Assembly: GCA_905183005.1 (NCBI GenBank) | Contig: CAJJDO010000059.1 | Location: forward strand, 1 to 64,000 | Direction: 5' to 3' | Source: Paramecium pentaurelia | Taxonomy: Eukaryota; Ciliophora; Oligohymenophorea; Peniculida; Parameciidae | Length of the DNA stretch: 64,000 bases | Part shown: positions 36,403 to 49,241 of the stretch, piece after piece | Position numbering within the stretch: the first letter of the stretch is position 1 | Layout: every line of letters begins with the position of its first letter | Notes under the pieces: model-generated | The model's database searches: none | What the model was told of the DNA's origin: nothing | The model's input: only the letters and a program-made list of their open reading frames with translations | Position numbers and translations under genes: made by a program

Positions 36403-39184
36403 ATGAATTATCCAAAATTTATAGGTGAAACATTAGAATTTGATCCTCTTTAGAAACCGCCTAAATTACAGTATGCTCTATAACATCAAGTAATTTTAAC
36501 ACTAATTTATATTAGTTAGCCACTAGTTGTGGTTAGAATAATAAAAATTCTGATTACTGTCAATGTTGTGGACTTGGTATTGATAAAATGCCACTACCTT
36601 TAAATATTGAAATCATAAATTTAGCATTTTTAGGATAAGGTGTTCCATTATATTTCAATCTTATGTTGCTTGTTATTCTGTTGCACTTTGTATTATTCTT
36701 TATTTTCACAGTTCCTAACGTTTCTCAAAATTATATTGCAAATAATTGTATTGCTCCTACTAATTATGCATATAAATTATGGAAATAAAATGGATGTGAA
36801 TAGAATTGTCCATTGAAACATGATGCTTATTAATATTTTGAGAATTTATTTTCAGATTGTAAGAATATATGCTAACATTACTCTGATGTTTGTATATAAT
36901 CTCAAACCTCTAGAATATCATTTGTTAATAAGTAACTTGAAGATGAAAGTAAATTAATATAGTCTTCATTGATTCTTTGCTCAGTAATAATATACAAAAT
37001 TTTAATGGTTCTTATTCGTGAGAAATAACGTAAGATAGAATATGCAATTGATAAGGAATTATTATCTCCATCTGATTTTACAGCTATATTAAATAATTTA
37101 CCTAAGAATGATTATAATGAAAAAGAATTAAAAATAGCTTTAGAAGAATATTGTAAAGAATTTGATCCAAAAAATAAATATGAAGTAGTAAAGATTAATA
37201 TCGCTTATGATATAGTTTAATTTGTTGATAAAGGGAGACAAAAATTAAAATTAGAAAAATAACTTGAAAACACATCCTATGGTAATAAAGAGAAATTATT
37301 AAAATAAATTAAAGAAATTTCAAACTAATAACAAGTAATAGAAGCTGAAATAGAAAATGGTTCTTATAAAAAAACGACTCCAATTGCCTTCATCACATTT
37401 CAAACCAAAAAATGTTTATATATATTTTTATCAATATATAGAACTCCAAAATTTATTAGAATAGACTAAACTATCTTATTGGGAAGCATTTATGATAGCA
37501 TTGAAATCAATAATCAAAAAAAAAGATAGAAGAGGATTTTATTTTAAACATAATTACATTTAAATATCTAGAGCTCCTGAACCAGATGATGTATTTTGGG
37601 AGAATTGTGGTACTGATGAGAATACTTAACTTAAGAGAAGAATATTAAGTTGGTTTGTAATAGTATTCTTATTAGGTTTATCATTATGTACACTTTATGG
37701 TTTAAATGTTTTTTAAGTATAAATTGTATAATTAATATTAGAATCATTTTTTATTGAATTCAGATAACAAACAATTTCTAATGAAAACTATGGCTTCATT
37801 ATCAAAATCTCTTATTATTACAATAGTAGATGGTCTCATTTATTATTTTATTACTTTATTAGCAAATTAAGAAAGACATGTTACTAAAACATAATAAGAT
37901 ACTTCTGTGGCTGAAAAATTAAGTTATGTTTAATTTATCAATTCTTGTTTATTAGTGATTATAATTAATGTAATAGGAACTTATTATGAATATTCAAAAT
38001 AAGATGCATAATTATTCAATTTTGCTGTATAATAATAAGGAGGTATTGTTGATGATATATTATATGTCTCTGGTGCAAATGCTCTTCTAGTACCATTATC
38101 TGCTTATTTCAATATATTTTATATTATTAAGAAATTTAAATAGATGAGAATTGAAAAGAATACTCATTTAAATTAGATTGAAGCTAATAAATTATTTGAA
38201 GGTCCTTAAGTATAATTTTATGATTAATATTCATACTTATGTAAAACTACATGGCTTACACTATTCTTTGCTCCTTTAATACCTATCTCAATATTGTTTG
38301 GATTGATTGGATTAATATTATACTATTGGATATAAAAGTATTTATTACTAAGAAGGAATCGTAAACCTCCTTTTCAAAGTAGTCATCTTGATAGAGAAAT
38401 GCTTAATCTATTAGATTTAAGTCCTCTTCTCTTAAGTACTATGTAATTTTTGATTGATTATTCATTTCATTCAAGTTAGTTGTGTTAAACTATAAATGTT
38501 GCTTCTTTGGCAGTTTCTGGTTTAGAATTAATTATTCCTTCATGTAGGATACATAGAATCTTATATAAAGATGTTTATGAGGAGGAAGAGTAGGTTAGAT
38601 ATGAAGAGATTTATTTAAAATTACCTACAGATTATGACAGAACCAATCCTTTGACTTAATAAGTAGCAATGTAAGAATTTGTAAAGAATAAATTAAAGAG
38701 AAACTCAGGTCCATTATTGATAGAGTTATCTTAAAATTTAAATGTGAATAAACCTAAAAGAAATTAAGCTTTGCAAGATTTAATATATAAGGGTATATGT
38801 GATCCAAAAAAAATTAGAATGAAAATATTGAAATAGAAATTATAATTGATAGTTAAAATGAGATAAATTAGAAATCTCAAACATCCAATAGTTTTGGAGA
38901 GATAAATTTAATAAAATTAAATTGCTTTTGATAAATATGAATCAAAATAATCTAGTGAATTAAATTCACCAACTTATTTAAAAACTCCTGAATACAATTT
39001 TTCATCTATTATCAACATCCAACCTTAATTATTACCATAACAATAATAAAGTGAAATGTTAGATATGAATTCTACAGCCTCTCAAAATAAAAGTGCTTAT
39101 TTAGATACACCTAAATATTATTTTAATTCTAAAAACAATTTGTTATTTAAAAGTATTAAAAAATGTAAACACTCTTAAGTTTGA
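36403..39184 (+). CDS. OSCA/TMEM63 (CSC1-like) cation channel family protein
   Basis: Four exons (introns 36490-36515, 37414-37441, 37717-37741) totalling 901 codons. An N-terminal span group and a luminal Cys-rich loop are followed by a cytosolic domain ending in the family signature RAPEPDDVFWENCG, then a block of membrane spans with conserved charged linkers (YWIQKYLLLRRNRKPP). The C-terminal 200 residues are charged, Gln/Asn-rich and cytosolic. OSCA/TMEM63 proteins are mechanically or osmotically gated calcium-permeable channels. The second intron begins GTTT rather than the usual GTA, but its removal is required to keep the frame. Confidence 0.82.
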
Positions 39185-39585
39185 ATTAATTAAATTCGTT
39201 TATATATTAATAATAAATTTATATTTTATATTAATTCAAATAAAAACATTATAAATTATATCTTTCATATCTTATTTTTATTTAGATGTTTTTCTAATCT
39301 TATATATTGAATATATACTTTAAATTATCTTCATTATTAAAATAAGAGAATAATAAAGTTATTTATTTTTTAAAATAAATGAGGTATTATAATTAGATAT
39401 TTAATTTACTTGTAAATATTATTATAATTATCAAAGATCATTATATTAATATAACTATTAGATTTAATCAGAAATGTAAATGATCATTAATTGTTTACAG
39501 AATATTTATATTATTAATTTTAATGTTCCTATTTTTATTATTATATTTGATAGAGAGTAGGCAAATTGAGAGCTGCAAACAAAAT
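39185..39585. other. AT-rich intergenic region
   Basis: About 400 bp of A/T tracts between the channel and TMEM131-like genes; nothing recognisable. Confidence 0.5.
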
Positions 39586-41679
39586 ATGGATTCCTTTCAG
39601 ATTAAAGGTTTGAAAATGCACCTTCATAAGTGTAGGGATACATTTTTGTGTTAGTGACCATCATTAAGCTAAGGAGGCTCGAAATTAGGTTTTGTAGGAT
39701 TCTGTGAGCTAGAATAAGGTTAAAGCAATTGTACAAGAGATTGAAGGTTTAGAGAATCAAAATCCGTTTTGGTATTCAGATCTAGCTATATATTTGAACA
39801 TTGATGAAATTCATATAACAGGGGGTTTAATTGATCATTCTTAGAATGTATAATAGATGTATAAATTTTATAGGTTAGTATTATGAATCAATAAATACGA
39901 ATTACTAAACATGTATATTTTAAAAATCTAATAAACAAAGAACTTATGATAACTAATATATTCACTTCATCTCCTCTTTTAAAAGTTGATTTTGAAAAAC
40001 TAGTTTTACCATCTAATTAAACCACTATAAAAACTAGAGTTTGTACTTTGATTTATGAGTAAACAATCTCTGAAATTCGATCAAAAACATTTGAAATATG
40101 GTTGGCAGTAGAAATAGCTTATTTTTTAAGAGTTCCAATTAAGTTAATTATTTATGATAAACATCTTATGTGTTAAACTAAATAATTAGGATAGTGTAGT
40201 ATATAAGGATAACACTCAATAATAGAATTCAATAATCTAGGCATTTATTAATAATATACAAAAATATTCTCTTTTTATAATCCAAACCCAGTTAGAATTG
40301 ATGTTTCTTATAAATAGAATGAAAAGAAAAGAAATCAAATAAGAGTTTTATTGTCTAATAAAAATGATATTAAATCAGCTTCAAAACGTAAATTTTCTTT
40401 TGAAATTTAACCTTTTACAAGAATAGAATTAAAAATAATTATTAATACAAATTATTATTAAACAATGGCCAATAGCAAATTAACTTTTAGAACTTAATAT
40501 GAAATCATAGAATTAAATGTAAATTATTCAGTACAAAAAGGATCTGTGAATTATTATCCATCTGTACTTACTTTAGATCCAGGAATAACTACAAAAGTAT
40601 AATCATTTGATATCTATGTAAGAAATACATTTAATTAACAAATACAATTATTATAAGTTGAAAATCAATAAATAAAACATTAGAATATATCTTTACTTAC
40701 TATGACAACTAATATTCCTACTAATTCTAGATCTGACATTCTTCATGTCGATTATATGGGTAAATAAAATTTCTATTATGATTCTAAATACCATAAATAA
40801 TAAGCAAAAGAATTATTGAATTCATTTGGACGAAATAAAATAAAGATTTAAACTGATGTTTTATAAGATTCTGAAATTTTAATTAATTATAGATCAAATT
40901 AAAAATTTAATGAATAAATCTTAAAGAAGATTATTAAATAAGATCCAAAAATACTTATCTCATAATAAACAGTAGTTATATCACAATAACCAAATATTTT
41001 CATTATAATTATCTCAATCCTCAATATGTTATACATAGCCAGTTTGCTAAGAAACAATGTAAAAAAATCTAAGGAACTTAAGATTTCTATTGAAGGAAAT
41101 CTATTGTAAGAATAAATTGATTTTTAATCAATTTTTAAAATACAGGATTCTATTTAATTGTAAAGTAAATCTGAAACAAATGATGTTGTTTCTGATAAAG
41201 CAGATGACATTTAGGATATGATAATATCAGAAGATATTATAAGTAAAGATAATAATACTATTATTTAAACTAATTTATAATCTCAGATTGATGAGAGTTC
41301 ATCTCATTTTAGTCAAGGGGAGAGTTTAGATGAAGATTAAATTTCAGAGTATTAAGAGAAAGTAGTTGAATAGAGAAAAGTTTCAAATCAAAAGAATTTT
41401 AATTTATTTTAGAGAGTTGAATTTACTATACCAACATAAATTACTATGAATACTCAATCCTCTTAGGAATGTTGGGACACTAAGGATCCAATATTTTTAC
41501 CATAAGATTCTGATGAAGAAATGGTAGATAAAAATAGTGTTCAAAGATTGGAATCTATGTTGAATTAGATTCATCACAAATTACCTCAATTTGAGTAAAG
41601 TACACTTAAATTGCCGTTAAAGTGGAATGAAAATAATTCAATAAATCCATACTTTCCAAAACCTCCTCCAGGAATTTGA
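39586..41679 (+). CDS. TMEM131-like single-pass membrane protein (680 aa)
   Basis: Three exons (introns 39630-39654 and 39848-39873) totalling 681 codons. A large N-terminal region reads as beta-sandwich (PapD/MSP-like) repeats with the pattern of TMEM131: KHVYFKNLINKELMITNIFT... SPLLKVDFEKLVLPSNQTTI and similar later units. One hydrophobic span (NIFIIIISILNMLYIASLL, near 41000) is followed by an acidic, Ser/Gln-rich cytosolic tail ending PYFPKPPPGI. Animal TMEM131 proteins act in ER export of secreted cargo. Homology is judged from layout and motif rhythm only, so the assignment is moderate. The first residues lack a clear signal peptide, so the true start may be upstream. Confidence 0.58.
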
Positions 41680-41719
41680 ATGTATTTATTTTAAAATAAA
41701 AAAATATATAAAATTTTTA

Positions 41720-43905
41720 ATGAAATTTGTAATTGATGATATTGAAGTCATTTTCCCTTACAAATTTCTATATAAAGAATAATTAGAATATATGTAGGCA
41801 CTCAAATAAACTCTAGATGAAAAAGGACATGGAATATTAGAAATGCCTACAGGAACAGGAAAAACAGTCTCATTGCTAGCATTTATTATAGCTTATTTAG
41901 CATAAAGACCTAAAACTATTAAAAAATTAATTTATTGTACACGTACAGTTGTAGAAATGGAAAAAACATTAGAAGAAGTCAGATTAGTTTTGAAGGCAAG
42001 AAAAGCTGAAGGTCTTGTAGATAATTTTACAGCTGTCGGATTGAGTTCAAGAAGAAATCTATGTATTAATCCAGATGTTGTTAATTAAAAAGATAGAGTT
42101 GATGCTGAATGTAGAAAAAGAACAGCTGAATGGGTTAAAAAAGGTTAAAGTGAAACATGTATATTTTATGAGAATTTTGAAAAGTCATCAAAAGATGTTA
42201 TAGCTAATCTACCTAATGATGTTTATAGTTTAAATGATTTACGTAAAAATGGAGCTTTTTCAATTTAATGTCCTTATTTTACTGCTAGAGAAATGGTTAA
42301 GAAGGCTAATATTGTTGTGTATAATTATCTATATTTGATTGATCCAGGAATATCTTCATTATTATCTAAAGATTAAATCAAAGAGAGTGTAGTTGTGTTT
42401 GATGAGGCTCATAACATAGATGATGTTTGTATTGAAGCCTATACTGTGAGATTGAATAAACCCATTTTGGCTGAAGCAATCAATAATCTTAAAATTGTAG
42501 AGACATAAATTTAGAGTGAAACAAATGAAATATAAAATAGATTGAATGAAGAATATAAGAAATTAATAAAAAATTTAGAAAATAAACCTGAAGGAGAATT
42601 AAATCAATTAGTTATTCCTGGATAAATTAGAAAAGCAAGAAATTTCATTGATTTTATGAAAAGAGTTATTAATTCACTTAGAAAGAAATTAAAAGATAAT
42701 TCAGAAGCATTAAAAACATCTCATGCTATTTTACATAATACTAAAAGTTTTACTGAAGATATATAAAAAGAGGGAAATCTAGATATTGATTCTCTCAAAT
42801 AATGTGGAGAAAGACTTAATCTATTATTAAATACTTTGTAAATTGCAGAAACTGATAAATTTAGACCACTTAGTACTGTTGCATAATTTGTTATGTTCTT
42901 AGTATAATATTAAGAAGGATTTAAAGTCATATTTTAATCAAATAATTACGAAGGAACCTTAAATGAAAAATTAATGACTTTAGCTTGTTTTGATAGTTCA
43001 TTAGCAATGAAAAATATCTTTACTACTTTTTAATCTGTCATTCTAACATCAGGTACCATGTCACCAATTGAAATTTATCCAAAAATCTTAGACTTTAAAC
43101 CAGTTGTTGCCAAATCTATTGACATTGAATTAACTCGTAATTCTATTCAACCTATTATTGTAACTATGTCAGAAGATGGAACTGAATTAACATCAGAATT
43201 TACTTTAAGGAATAATGAAGATGTTTCTAGGAATTATGGTAATTTTTTACTAGAATTATCTGAAAATGTTCCTGATGGACTCATTGTCTTTATGCCATCT
43301 TATAGTAGAATGGAGGAATGGGCAAGATAATGGTAAAAGGATAAATATTTGGAATAAATTTCAAAAAATAAAGTATTATTTATAGAATCAAAAGATGTTA
43401 ATGAGACATCTTCAAAATTATAATAATATCGTAAATGTTGTGATGTAGGAAGAGGAGCAGCATTATTTTCAATTGCAAGAGGTAAAATTGCAGAAGGTAT
43501 AGATTTTGAAGGTCATTATGGAAGATGTGTTGCTGTAATTGGATTTCCAGCATTAAACAGTAAAGACACATTGATTTTAGAAAGATGTAAATTTTTAGAA
43601 GAGAAATTTAAAATAACAAAAAATGATTTTATAGAATTTGATGCAATGAGATAAACATGTTAATGTTTAGGTAGAGTACTTAGAGGTAAACAAGATTATG
43701 GAATAATGATTATGGTAGATAAAAGATTTGCTTAGAAAAGTAAATTACAAAAAATGCCAAGATGGATTTATAAATAATTAGATTAATCTAGATGTTTAAA
43801 TATTACTAGTGAATCTGCTATTACTGTAGTTCGAGATTTCTTTAGATAGATGGCTCAGCCATTTAAAATTGCTGATAATAGTTATTTTACATAAGACACA
43901 TTATG

Positions 43906-43906
<1 letters not shown>
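41720..43906 (+). CDS. XPD: XPD/ERCC2 DNA helicase (TFIIH subunit, 728 aa)
   Basis: One intronless frame of 729 codons. Walker A region MPTGTGKTVSLLAFI, DEAH box (VVFDEAHNIDD), four cysteines for the iron-sulfur cluster (in NLCINP, AECRKR, ETCIFY and SIQCPYF), LTSGTMSPIEIYP, and the C-terminal motifs KIAEGIDFEGHYGR and QTCQCLGRVLRGKQDYG. XPD is the 5'-3' helicase of TFIIH in transcription initiation and nucleotide excision repair. Length is close to the usual 760. It starts 40 bp after the TMEM131-like stop on the same strand. Confidence 0.97.
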
Positions 43907-43946
<40 letters not shown>

Positions 43947-44206
43947 TTAATGATTATGTTAATAGGTAATATTTTATGATAAGAAATATACAATATTTCA
44001 AATTTAAGATTTATATATATGCATTTTATAATGAATCCAAGTAAATATCATAGAATTCATATTCTAATTCAATTAAAGAATTTTGAAGTATTATTTATTT
44101 AGAAAGTGAATTCTAATTAAATTGTTATATAAAAGTGAAATTATTTTATAATATTTAGAAAATGTTATATTATTTATTTTTTTGTTACACATAGAAAACT
44201 CAACAT
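43907..44206. other. Intergenic region with TA microsatellite
   Basis: 300 bp between the convergent XPD and gamma-glutamyl hydrolase genes, beginning with the TA run at 43908-43943. Otherwise plain AT-rich DNA. Confidence 0.6.
43908..43943. repeat. (TA)n microsatellite, about 36 bp
   Basis: Uninterrupted alternating T and A just after the XPD stop codon. Confidence 0.95.
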
Positions 44207-45255
44207 TCAATAACGTTTTCTAAAATATTTTATAGTCTAATATATGCCTAATTATTGTTGATCTGATTTGGTTTCATTACGATTTCTATCGAATAGGTAG
44301 ACTTATGAAAAACTTGTATTTGGAATTTCCATTCTATTAATTTATTTATAATTGTAGATGATAAGTTAAGCTAACTCTTCATCAGAGATGGAGTTATCAT
44401 TCTTTCTAGCCATACCAATAAAATCCATGGCTAATTGTTAAGAATATGTAATATGTTAGACATCATGAGTTGCTTTAGTAATCCATTCATATTGATGCTT
44501 TTCAGGATGGAATTGATATCCATAAATAGGTACTTCTCTGCCTTCACAAATGGCAATATACTTCTAATTCACTCCATCTCTACTATAAGCTGTGATTTTA
44601 AAGAATGCTCCCAAAGAGTAAGCTTTTTCATATGTTTGTTATACAACTCCCCAATTGTGAGAATAGTATGGACCATCTATGATATTAATAATGTACAATT
44701 ACCAACATTTTTCAGATAATCCAAAATGGGTTTATCTATGGATTTTAAAACAAATGAATCTTCTTCAGGAACAATTTCAAGTAATCTTTACTTACCCAAA
44801 TCATCATTCATTCTAGTCAATACTTCATAATAGGATGAAGCGATATAATTGATTAATTGAAAACCCTAACATATTCCAAGTAAAGGATAGAATTTACCAG
44901 CCTTATTAAATTGAATAACTTTTTAAAATATAAAAGATGCCGTATCAGTAAATTTATTAAAAGTGAATCCTGGTTATGTATTATTTAAATACAAGTCCAC
45001 ATCTCCTCCAGTAAATAGAACTCCATTAATCTAATTTAATATGATGGTAATCTCATCATAAGAACTATCCCAATGAATTGGAATTACTCTAGCTCCAGCC
45101 TATTCAATCCATTTCACATAACTGGAAGGGAAATAGGAGTAAAGAGACTTATCATAGTCTTTCAAATCAGATGGATTTGTTAGAATTCCTATAGTTGGTT
45201 TAGTAACAGAGATCACTGATGATATGAACAATGATGTAATGATTATTCTTAACAT
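44207..45255 (-). CDS. GGH: Gamma-glutamyl hydrolase (class I glutamine amidotransferase fold)
   Basis: Two exons (intron 44677-44702) totalling 341 codons. An N-terminal signal peptide (MLRIIITSLFISSVISVT) is followed by GILTNPSD, GVLFTGGDVDLY, the nucleophile elbow LLGICQGFQ with the catalytic Cys, SHNWGVV, and the catalytic His in YGYQFHPEKHQYEW. The enzyme trims poly-gamma-glutamate from folates in lysosomes or outside the cell; the signal peptide fits. It starts 32 bp after the stop of the upstream minus-strand gene. Confidence 0.93.
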
Positions 45256-45287
45256 TTTGTTTATTTATTTAATATTTATGATTTAAA

Positions 45288-45873
45288 TCAAATGTTGTAT
45301 ACGTCGTAACCATGTAAGAAACGTGATCCTGGAATATCGAAATATGGATAAGGATCTTTGGTTGCTCTAGTATATTGATGAGCAGCTCTCTTCTTAAATG
45401 GAACCCTATGTTCTTAATTGATAATCATACCACACATCTTTTTAGAAATAGATATCTGTAATCTACTTAATATAATCAGATCCATGTTCAGCAAACAATT
45501 CTTCAATCAATATATTTCTTTTATCTTCTGCAGCTAAATATCTGATATCTTGCATGGCTTAATAAAATGGTAAAGATTTCCTTTGCATTTTTTTCAATTC
45601 TAATTCTTTGCGTCTAAATTATTTAACTATTCAATTATACTTGAATTGTCTTCTCACTTCCACTATATGCATTATGCCCCAAACTTAGAATAAAACACCT
45701 ATTGCTAAGATTATTTTGCCTTTTCTTCCTGGGATTCTCCTCTTCTCTGGAAATAGTTTTGTTCTCAATTCAGATGTATCCCCAATAGCTATATGCAAAG
45801 GAGAATTAGCCTAATCATATCTTCTCATGAATTAAGGCTTGAATAAATTAGCCTATCTGAAAATTTTAAGCAT
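45288..45873 (-). CDS. Probable mitochondrial membrane protein (177 aa)
   Basis: Three exons (introns 45614-45640 and 45406-45430) totalling 178 codons. The N-terminus MLKIFRQANLFKPQFMRR looks like a mitochondrial presequence. One hydrophobic segment (KIILAIGVLFQVWGIMHIV) is followed by a charged helix and a C-terminus rich in aromatic residues and Pro. The layout resembles small single-span subunits of respiratory complexes, but no family is recognised. Its ATG lies 20 bp beyond the TGA of the upstream kinase gene. Confidence 0.75.
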
Positions 45874-45893
45874 AATATAAATAATAATAAAAC

Positions 45894-47450
45894 TCACAAT
45901 TATGCAGGTTTTTTAGAGAAATTAGACCTTTAAAAATGGCGAAATCTGTTAGCCAAAGGAGAGTCTGCAATCTTACTTTAACTATCTCCATTCTATCTTT
46001 AACTTAATGGCTCCGTTACCAACTTGCAACTACTTTTATGCGAATTCGAAATTACTCTTCTATTTTTCAATTAAATCTCCTTATATATATATAGGCTTTT
46101 AAATAAATACCTTTTGAGGACCCTTTTAAGTATTGATTATTTTTAATTGTTTTTTCATTTCTTCTGGATTCATTGAATTACTTTTTCTTAATTGTTTTTT
46201 CAAAAAATTAGGTGTACCAACACGTGCAATTATTTCTGGAATCATATCTGTTGTATTTCTACTACTATCTCCAGCAAAAGAGTTACTAATACTATCATTA
46301 TTCCATATTTTATTTAATCTTGTCTAAGATTTCATAATTAAGGGACGAATTCTAAACTTATTTGAACATGCTGATATATCAGATCCTATAACAGATACAT
46401 TATCATTAGGTGATCCAACCTCATTAATTTCATCAGTTCTTCCAAGAACATCATTTGATACAATTATCAAATATTTCAAAAATACAAGTATTTTAATATA
46501 CTTGGCTATTTTTTATTCTTTTTAAATTTGATATTAAATTATTTCATTCAATGTGAATGGTACTGAAATATCACCCTTACCTGTAATCCAAGGATGTTCT
46601 AGACATTAATCAGCAGTTAAACGATGTTCTGGTAAATAAGCTATAGTTCTTTCTAAGAAATTTTTAGTGTTTAAATCCTCATTCATTAAAAAGTTCAGTG
46701 AAAATGTCTTAATTTTTTAAGAATATGTTATTTTAGTATCACCATTTTAATAGAAAGGATGCTTTCCATTATATAACATATTGTAAACTACAATTCCCAA
46801 AGCCCAAATATCAACTGACTAAATATTATTAATGTATATGTACTCTAGTATAATTTGCTTTTTTAATAACTTCAGGAGCTTAATACAATAAGGTTCCACA
46901 ATTTTATTTCATCAAACCATCTTCTACTCTATTGACTGAGGCTGATAAACCAAAATCTATTAATGTAACAATCAATTCTCCTTCTAACACACTTATTAAA
47001 ATATTCTCAGGTTTTATGTCTCTATGGACAATATTGTTTTTATGTAAATAACTCAAAGCCTTCAAAATTTATTTAGTAATTGTAATCACTTCATTACGCT
47101 ATAATTTTGGTATGTAATCTTCCAAAGTTATACCATTTATCTGATTCATAACAATGTAAAACTTATGCTATGTCTCAAAAAACTTAAGTTAAGTTATAAG
47201 ATAATTATCATACTTCTTGAATCTTAATAATATTTTAATGGAACAAAGTTTAAAGGGTGATTGCTTCCTGACGTATAGCACCTTCTTATTCCTTACATTT
47301 AAACATATTTTTCTCAACAATTTTAATTGCAACATTAGTTTTCATTTACTTATCAAAAGCTGAAATAACTGTTGCAAAAGCTCCTTTCCCTAATATTTAT
47401 TTTGGTTCATATCTATTCAATTCAGGCGAGTAATCACTTTCAAAATTCAT
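45894..47450 (-). CDS. Ser/Thr protein kinase, CAMK-like (489 aa)
   Basis: Four exons (introns 47183-47213, 46819-46843, 46080-46110) totalling 490 codons. Catalytic motifs are complete: GKGAFATV, VAIK, HRDIKPENI, DFGLS, APE and DIWALG. They end with the CAMK-type HPWIT. The 200-residue C-terminal tail is Ser/Asn-rich with no EF-hands. It is a paralog of the next kinase gene upstream: both share GK.D.S.PFT..EI after HPWIT, which is why the GTAAG...CAG stretch at 46563-46580 was kept as coding. If the last intron stays in, the frame has no TGA and continues into the ATG of the 45288-45873 gene. Confidence 0.88.
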
Positions 47451-47548
47451 CACTTATTTAAGTTATTAAATTTAAGACATTATAATTAAATGATAATATT
47501 ACAATAAAATCAAAAATTATGAAATATATACAGTATATATATTTTTAC

Positions 47549-49184
47549 TCATTCGTTTAAAGACTTTTTCTATATTGGAGGTTTGTTTGTTCTTATCCTA
47601 TGACTAGGTAATAACTCTTATTATATTATGATATTCTATCCTCTTGATACGTGAGTTGTTCTCTTTAACTAAAACAATATATAAATAAAATTTTACTTAT
47701 TGAAGTGTCTATTTACTATTTTAGGATTGTCTATTATCAATTATACCAGATTTTTGAAGAATAGATGATTAATTTAAAGAATTATCAGCTGTTGTATTAG
47801 TAGTTTGAATTGACTTAACACTTCTTTCTAATGATCTAGGAAAATGAGGAAATAAAAATTTTTAAGGTTCTTTTTGCTATTACAACTTTTACAATTAATC
47901 ACATGAAGCTCTTTCCCTTCTTTAAGATTTCAAAGTAATAGTTTATATTTTGAATTAAGAAACTCTATTTGAACCAATAGAAGCAGTATCAACATTAGAT
48001 CCTTAGAATGCTTCTTACTTTACTTATTTAAGTTTCTCATTAGTGTGAGAAATAGATTATTATTTTATTTTTGGAATCTTTATGGTTCTAATAGGTTCTT
48101 TGGCTATTGGTGTTGAATAATGTTTGAATTAATTAGCATTAGGACATAAAACTTTTAGTTATTAGAGAAATTGAAGTGCCTAAATTAAAGACTTAATCTT
48201 TTAAAAGTTGCAATGACTTTTGAGTATTTCTATAAAAGTGAAAGGTTCAGAAGAATCTTATTTACCTGTAATCCAAGGATGCTCTAAACATTAATTAATA
48301 TTCAAACGATTCTCAGGCAAGAATGCTACTGTTCTAATTAAGAAATTAATTGAATTATTATTCATTCCTGGTTACCAATTCCATTTCATCCATTAGATCT
48401 TTTCACAATAAGATTCTTTGTCATCAAATTATTAATAAAATGGATGTTTCCCTTAAGTTAAAAGATTGAATACCACTATACCCATAGCCCATATATCAAC
48501 ACTCTTACTATATAAGAAAATATCATACTCTGTTATATTTCTTTTTCTATATCATTTCAGGAGCCATATATAAGAAAGTTCCACAATTGTCACTCATTAT
48601 ACCTGATCCTTCTAAATATGTTAATTAAGCTGAGAGTCCAAAATCAATTAAAGTTACTTTAATATCGTCTCCCATTTGAGAAATCATAATATTCTCTAAA
48701 ATAAAATTTATTACTTATACCTGGCTTAATGTCTCTATGAATAATATCCTTGGAATGCAAATACTTGATTGCCTATAATATTTGTTTCACTATGCTATGT
48801 ACAATCTAATCATCTAACTTATTTTATTCAAATTATTCTAATGTAACTCCTGTTATGAGATCCATCATTATAAATAATTTATTTTTGGTTTCTTTACTCT
48901 ACAATAACACAAAGCAATCATACAAATGTAACTCTTACAATATTTTAATGATTCAATTAATTTAATAATTAAGCTTCCTTTCTTAACACATCCAATTATA
49001 AAGTATTGAAATGTTACTTCTCAATAATTTTGAGTGCTGCCTTCTTATTTGTCATCAAATTCTATATCTCCACTACTGTAGAAAAGGCTCCCTTCCCTAG
49101 AATTCTCAGAGGTTTACAGTATTAAGTAATAAAGTTAGATTGTCTCTCCTCTTAATCAATTAAAAGTTCATTAAGTTTGTTCAT
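47549..49184 (-). CDS. Ser/Thr protein kinase, CAMK-like, paralog of the neighbouring kinase
   Basis: Introns 48696-48720, 48504-48528 and 47669-47696. Motifs: GKGAFSTV, AALKII (the VAIK lysine), HRDIKPEN (split by the first intron), DFGLSAQL, YMAPEM and DIWAMG. The tail is basic and Gln/Ser-rich, without calcium-binding domains. The first exon is one base out of phase; the switch lies near 48940-48950, right after NHQNI, and no GT-AG pair explains it. It lies in tandem with the 45894 kinase and has similar exon borders in the catalytic core, so the pair arose by local duplication and then diverged in the tails. Confidence 0.82.
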
Positions 49185-49241
49185 ATTAAATAATATCAAT
49201 ATTATATTCGATTAATTTATTGTATATTATACGATGTTAGT

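Noticed and set aside
43058..43330. Separate 90-aa ORF
   Set aside because: It is an internal part of XPD that appears alone only because TAA/TAG are treated as stops by the standard code.
46563..46580. 18-nt GT-AG intron in the first kinase after HPWIT
   Set aside because: The segment is in frame without a stop, and the paralogous kinase has an alignable coding stretch (GK.D.S.PFT..EI) at the same place, so it is coding.
48230..48265. 36-nt GT-AG intron in the second kinase
   Set aside because: In frame, no stop, and homologous to coding sequence in the neighbouring kinase.
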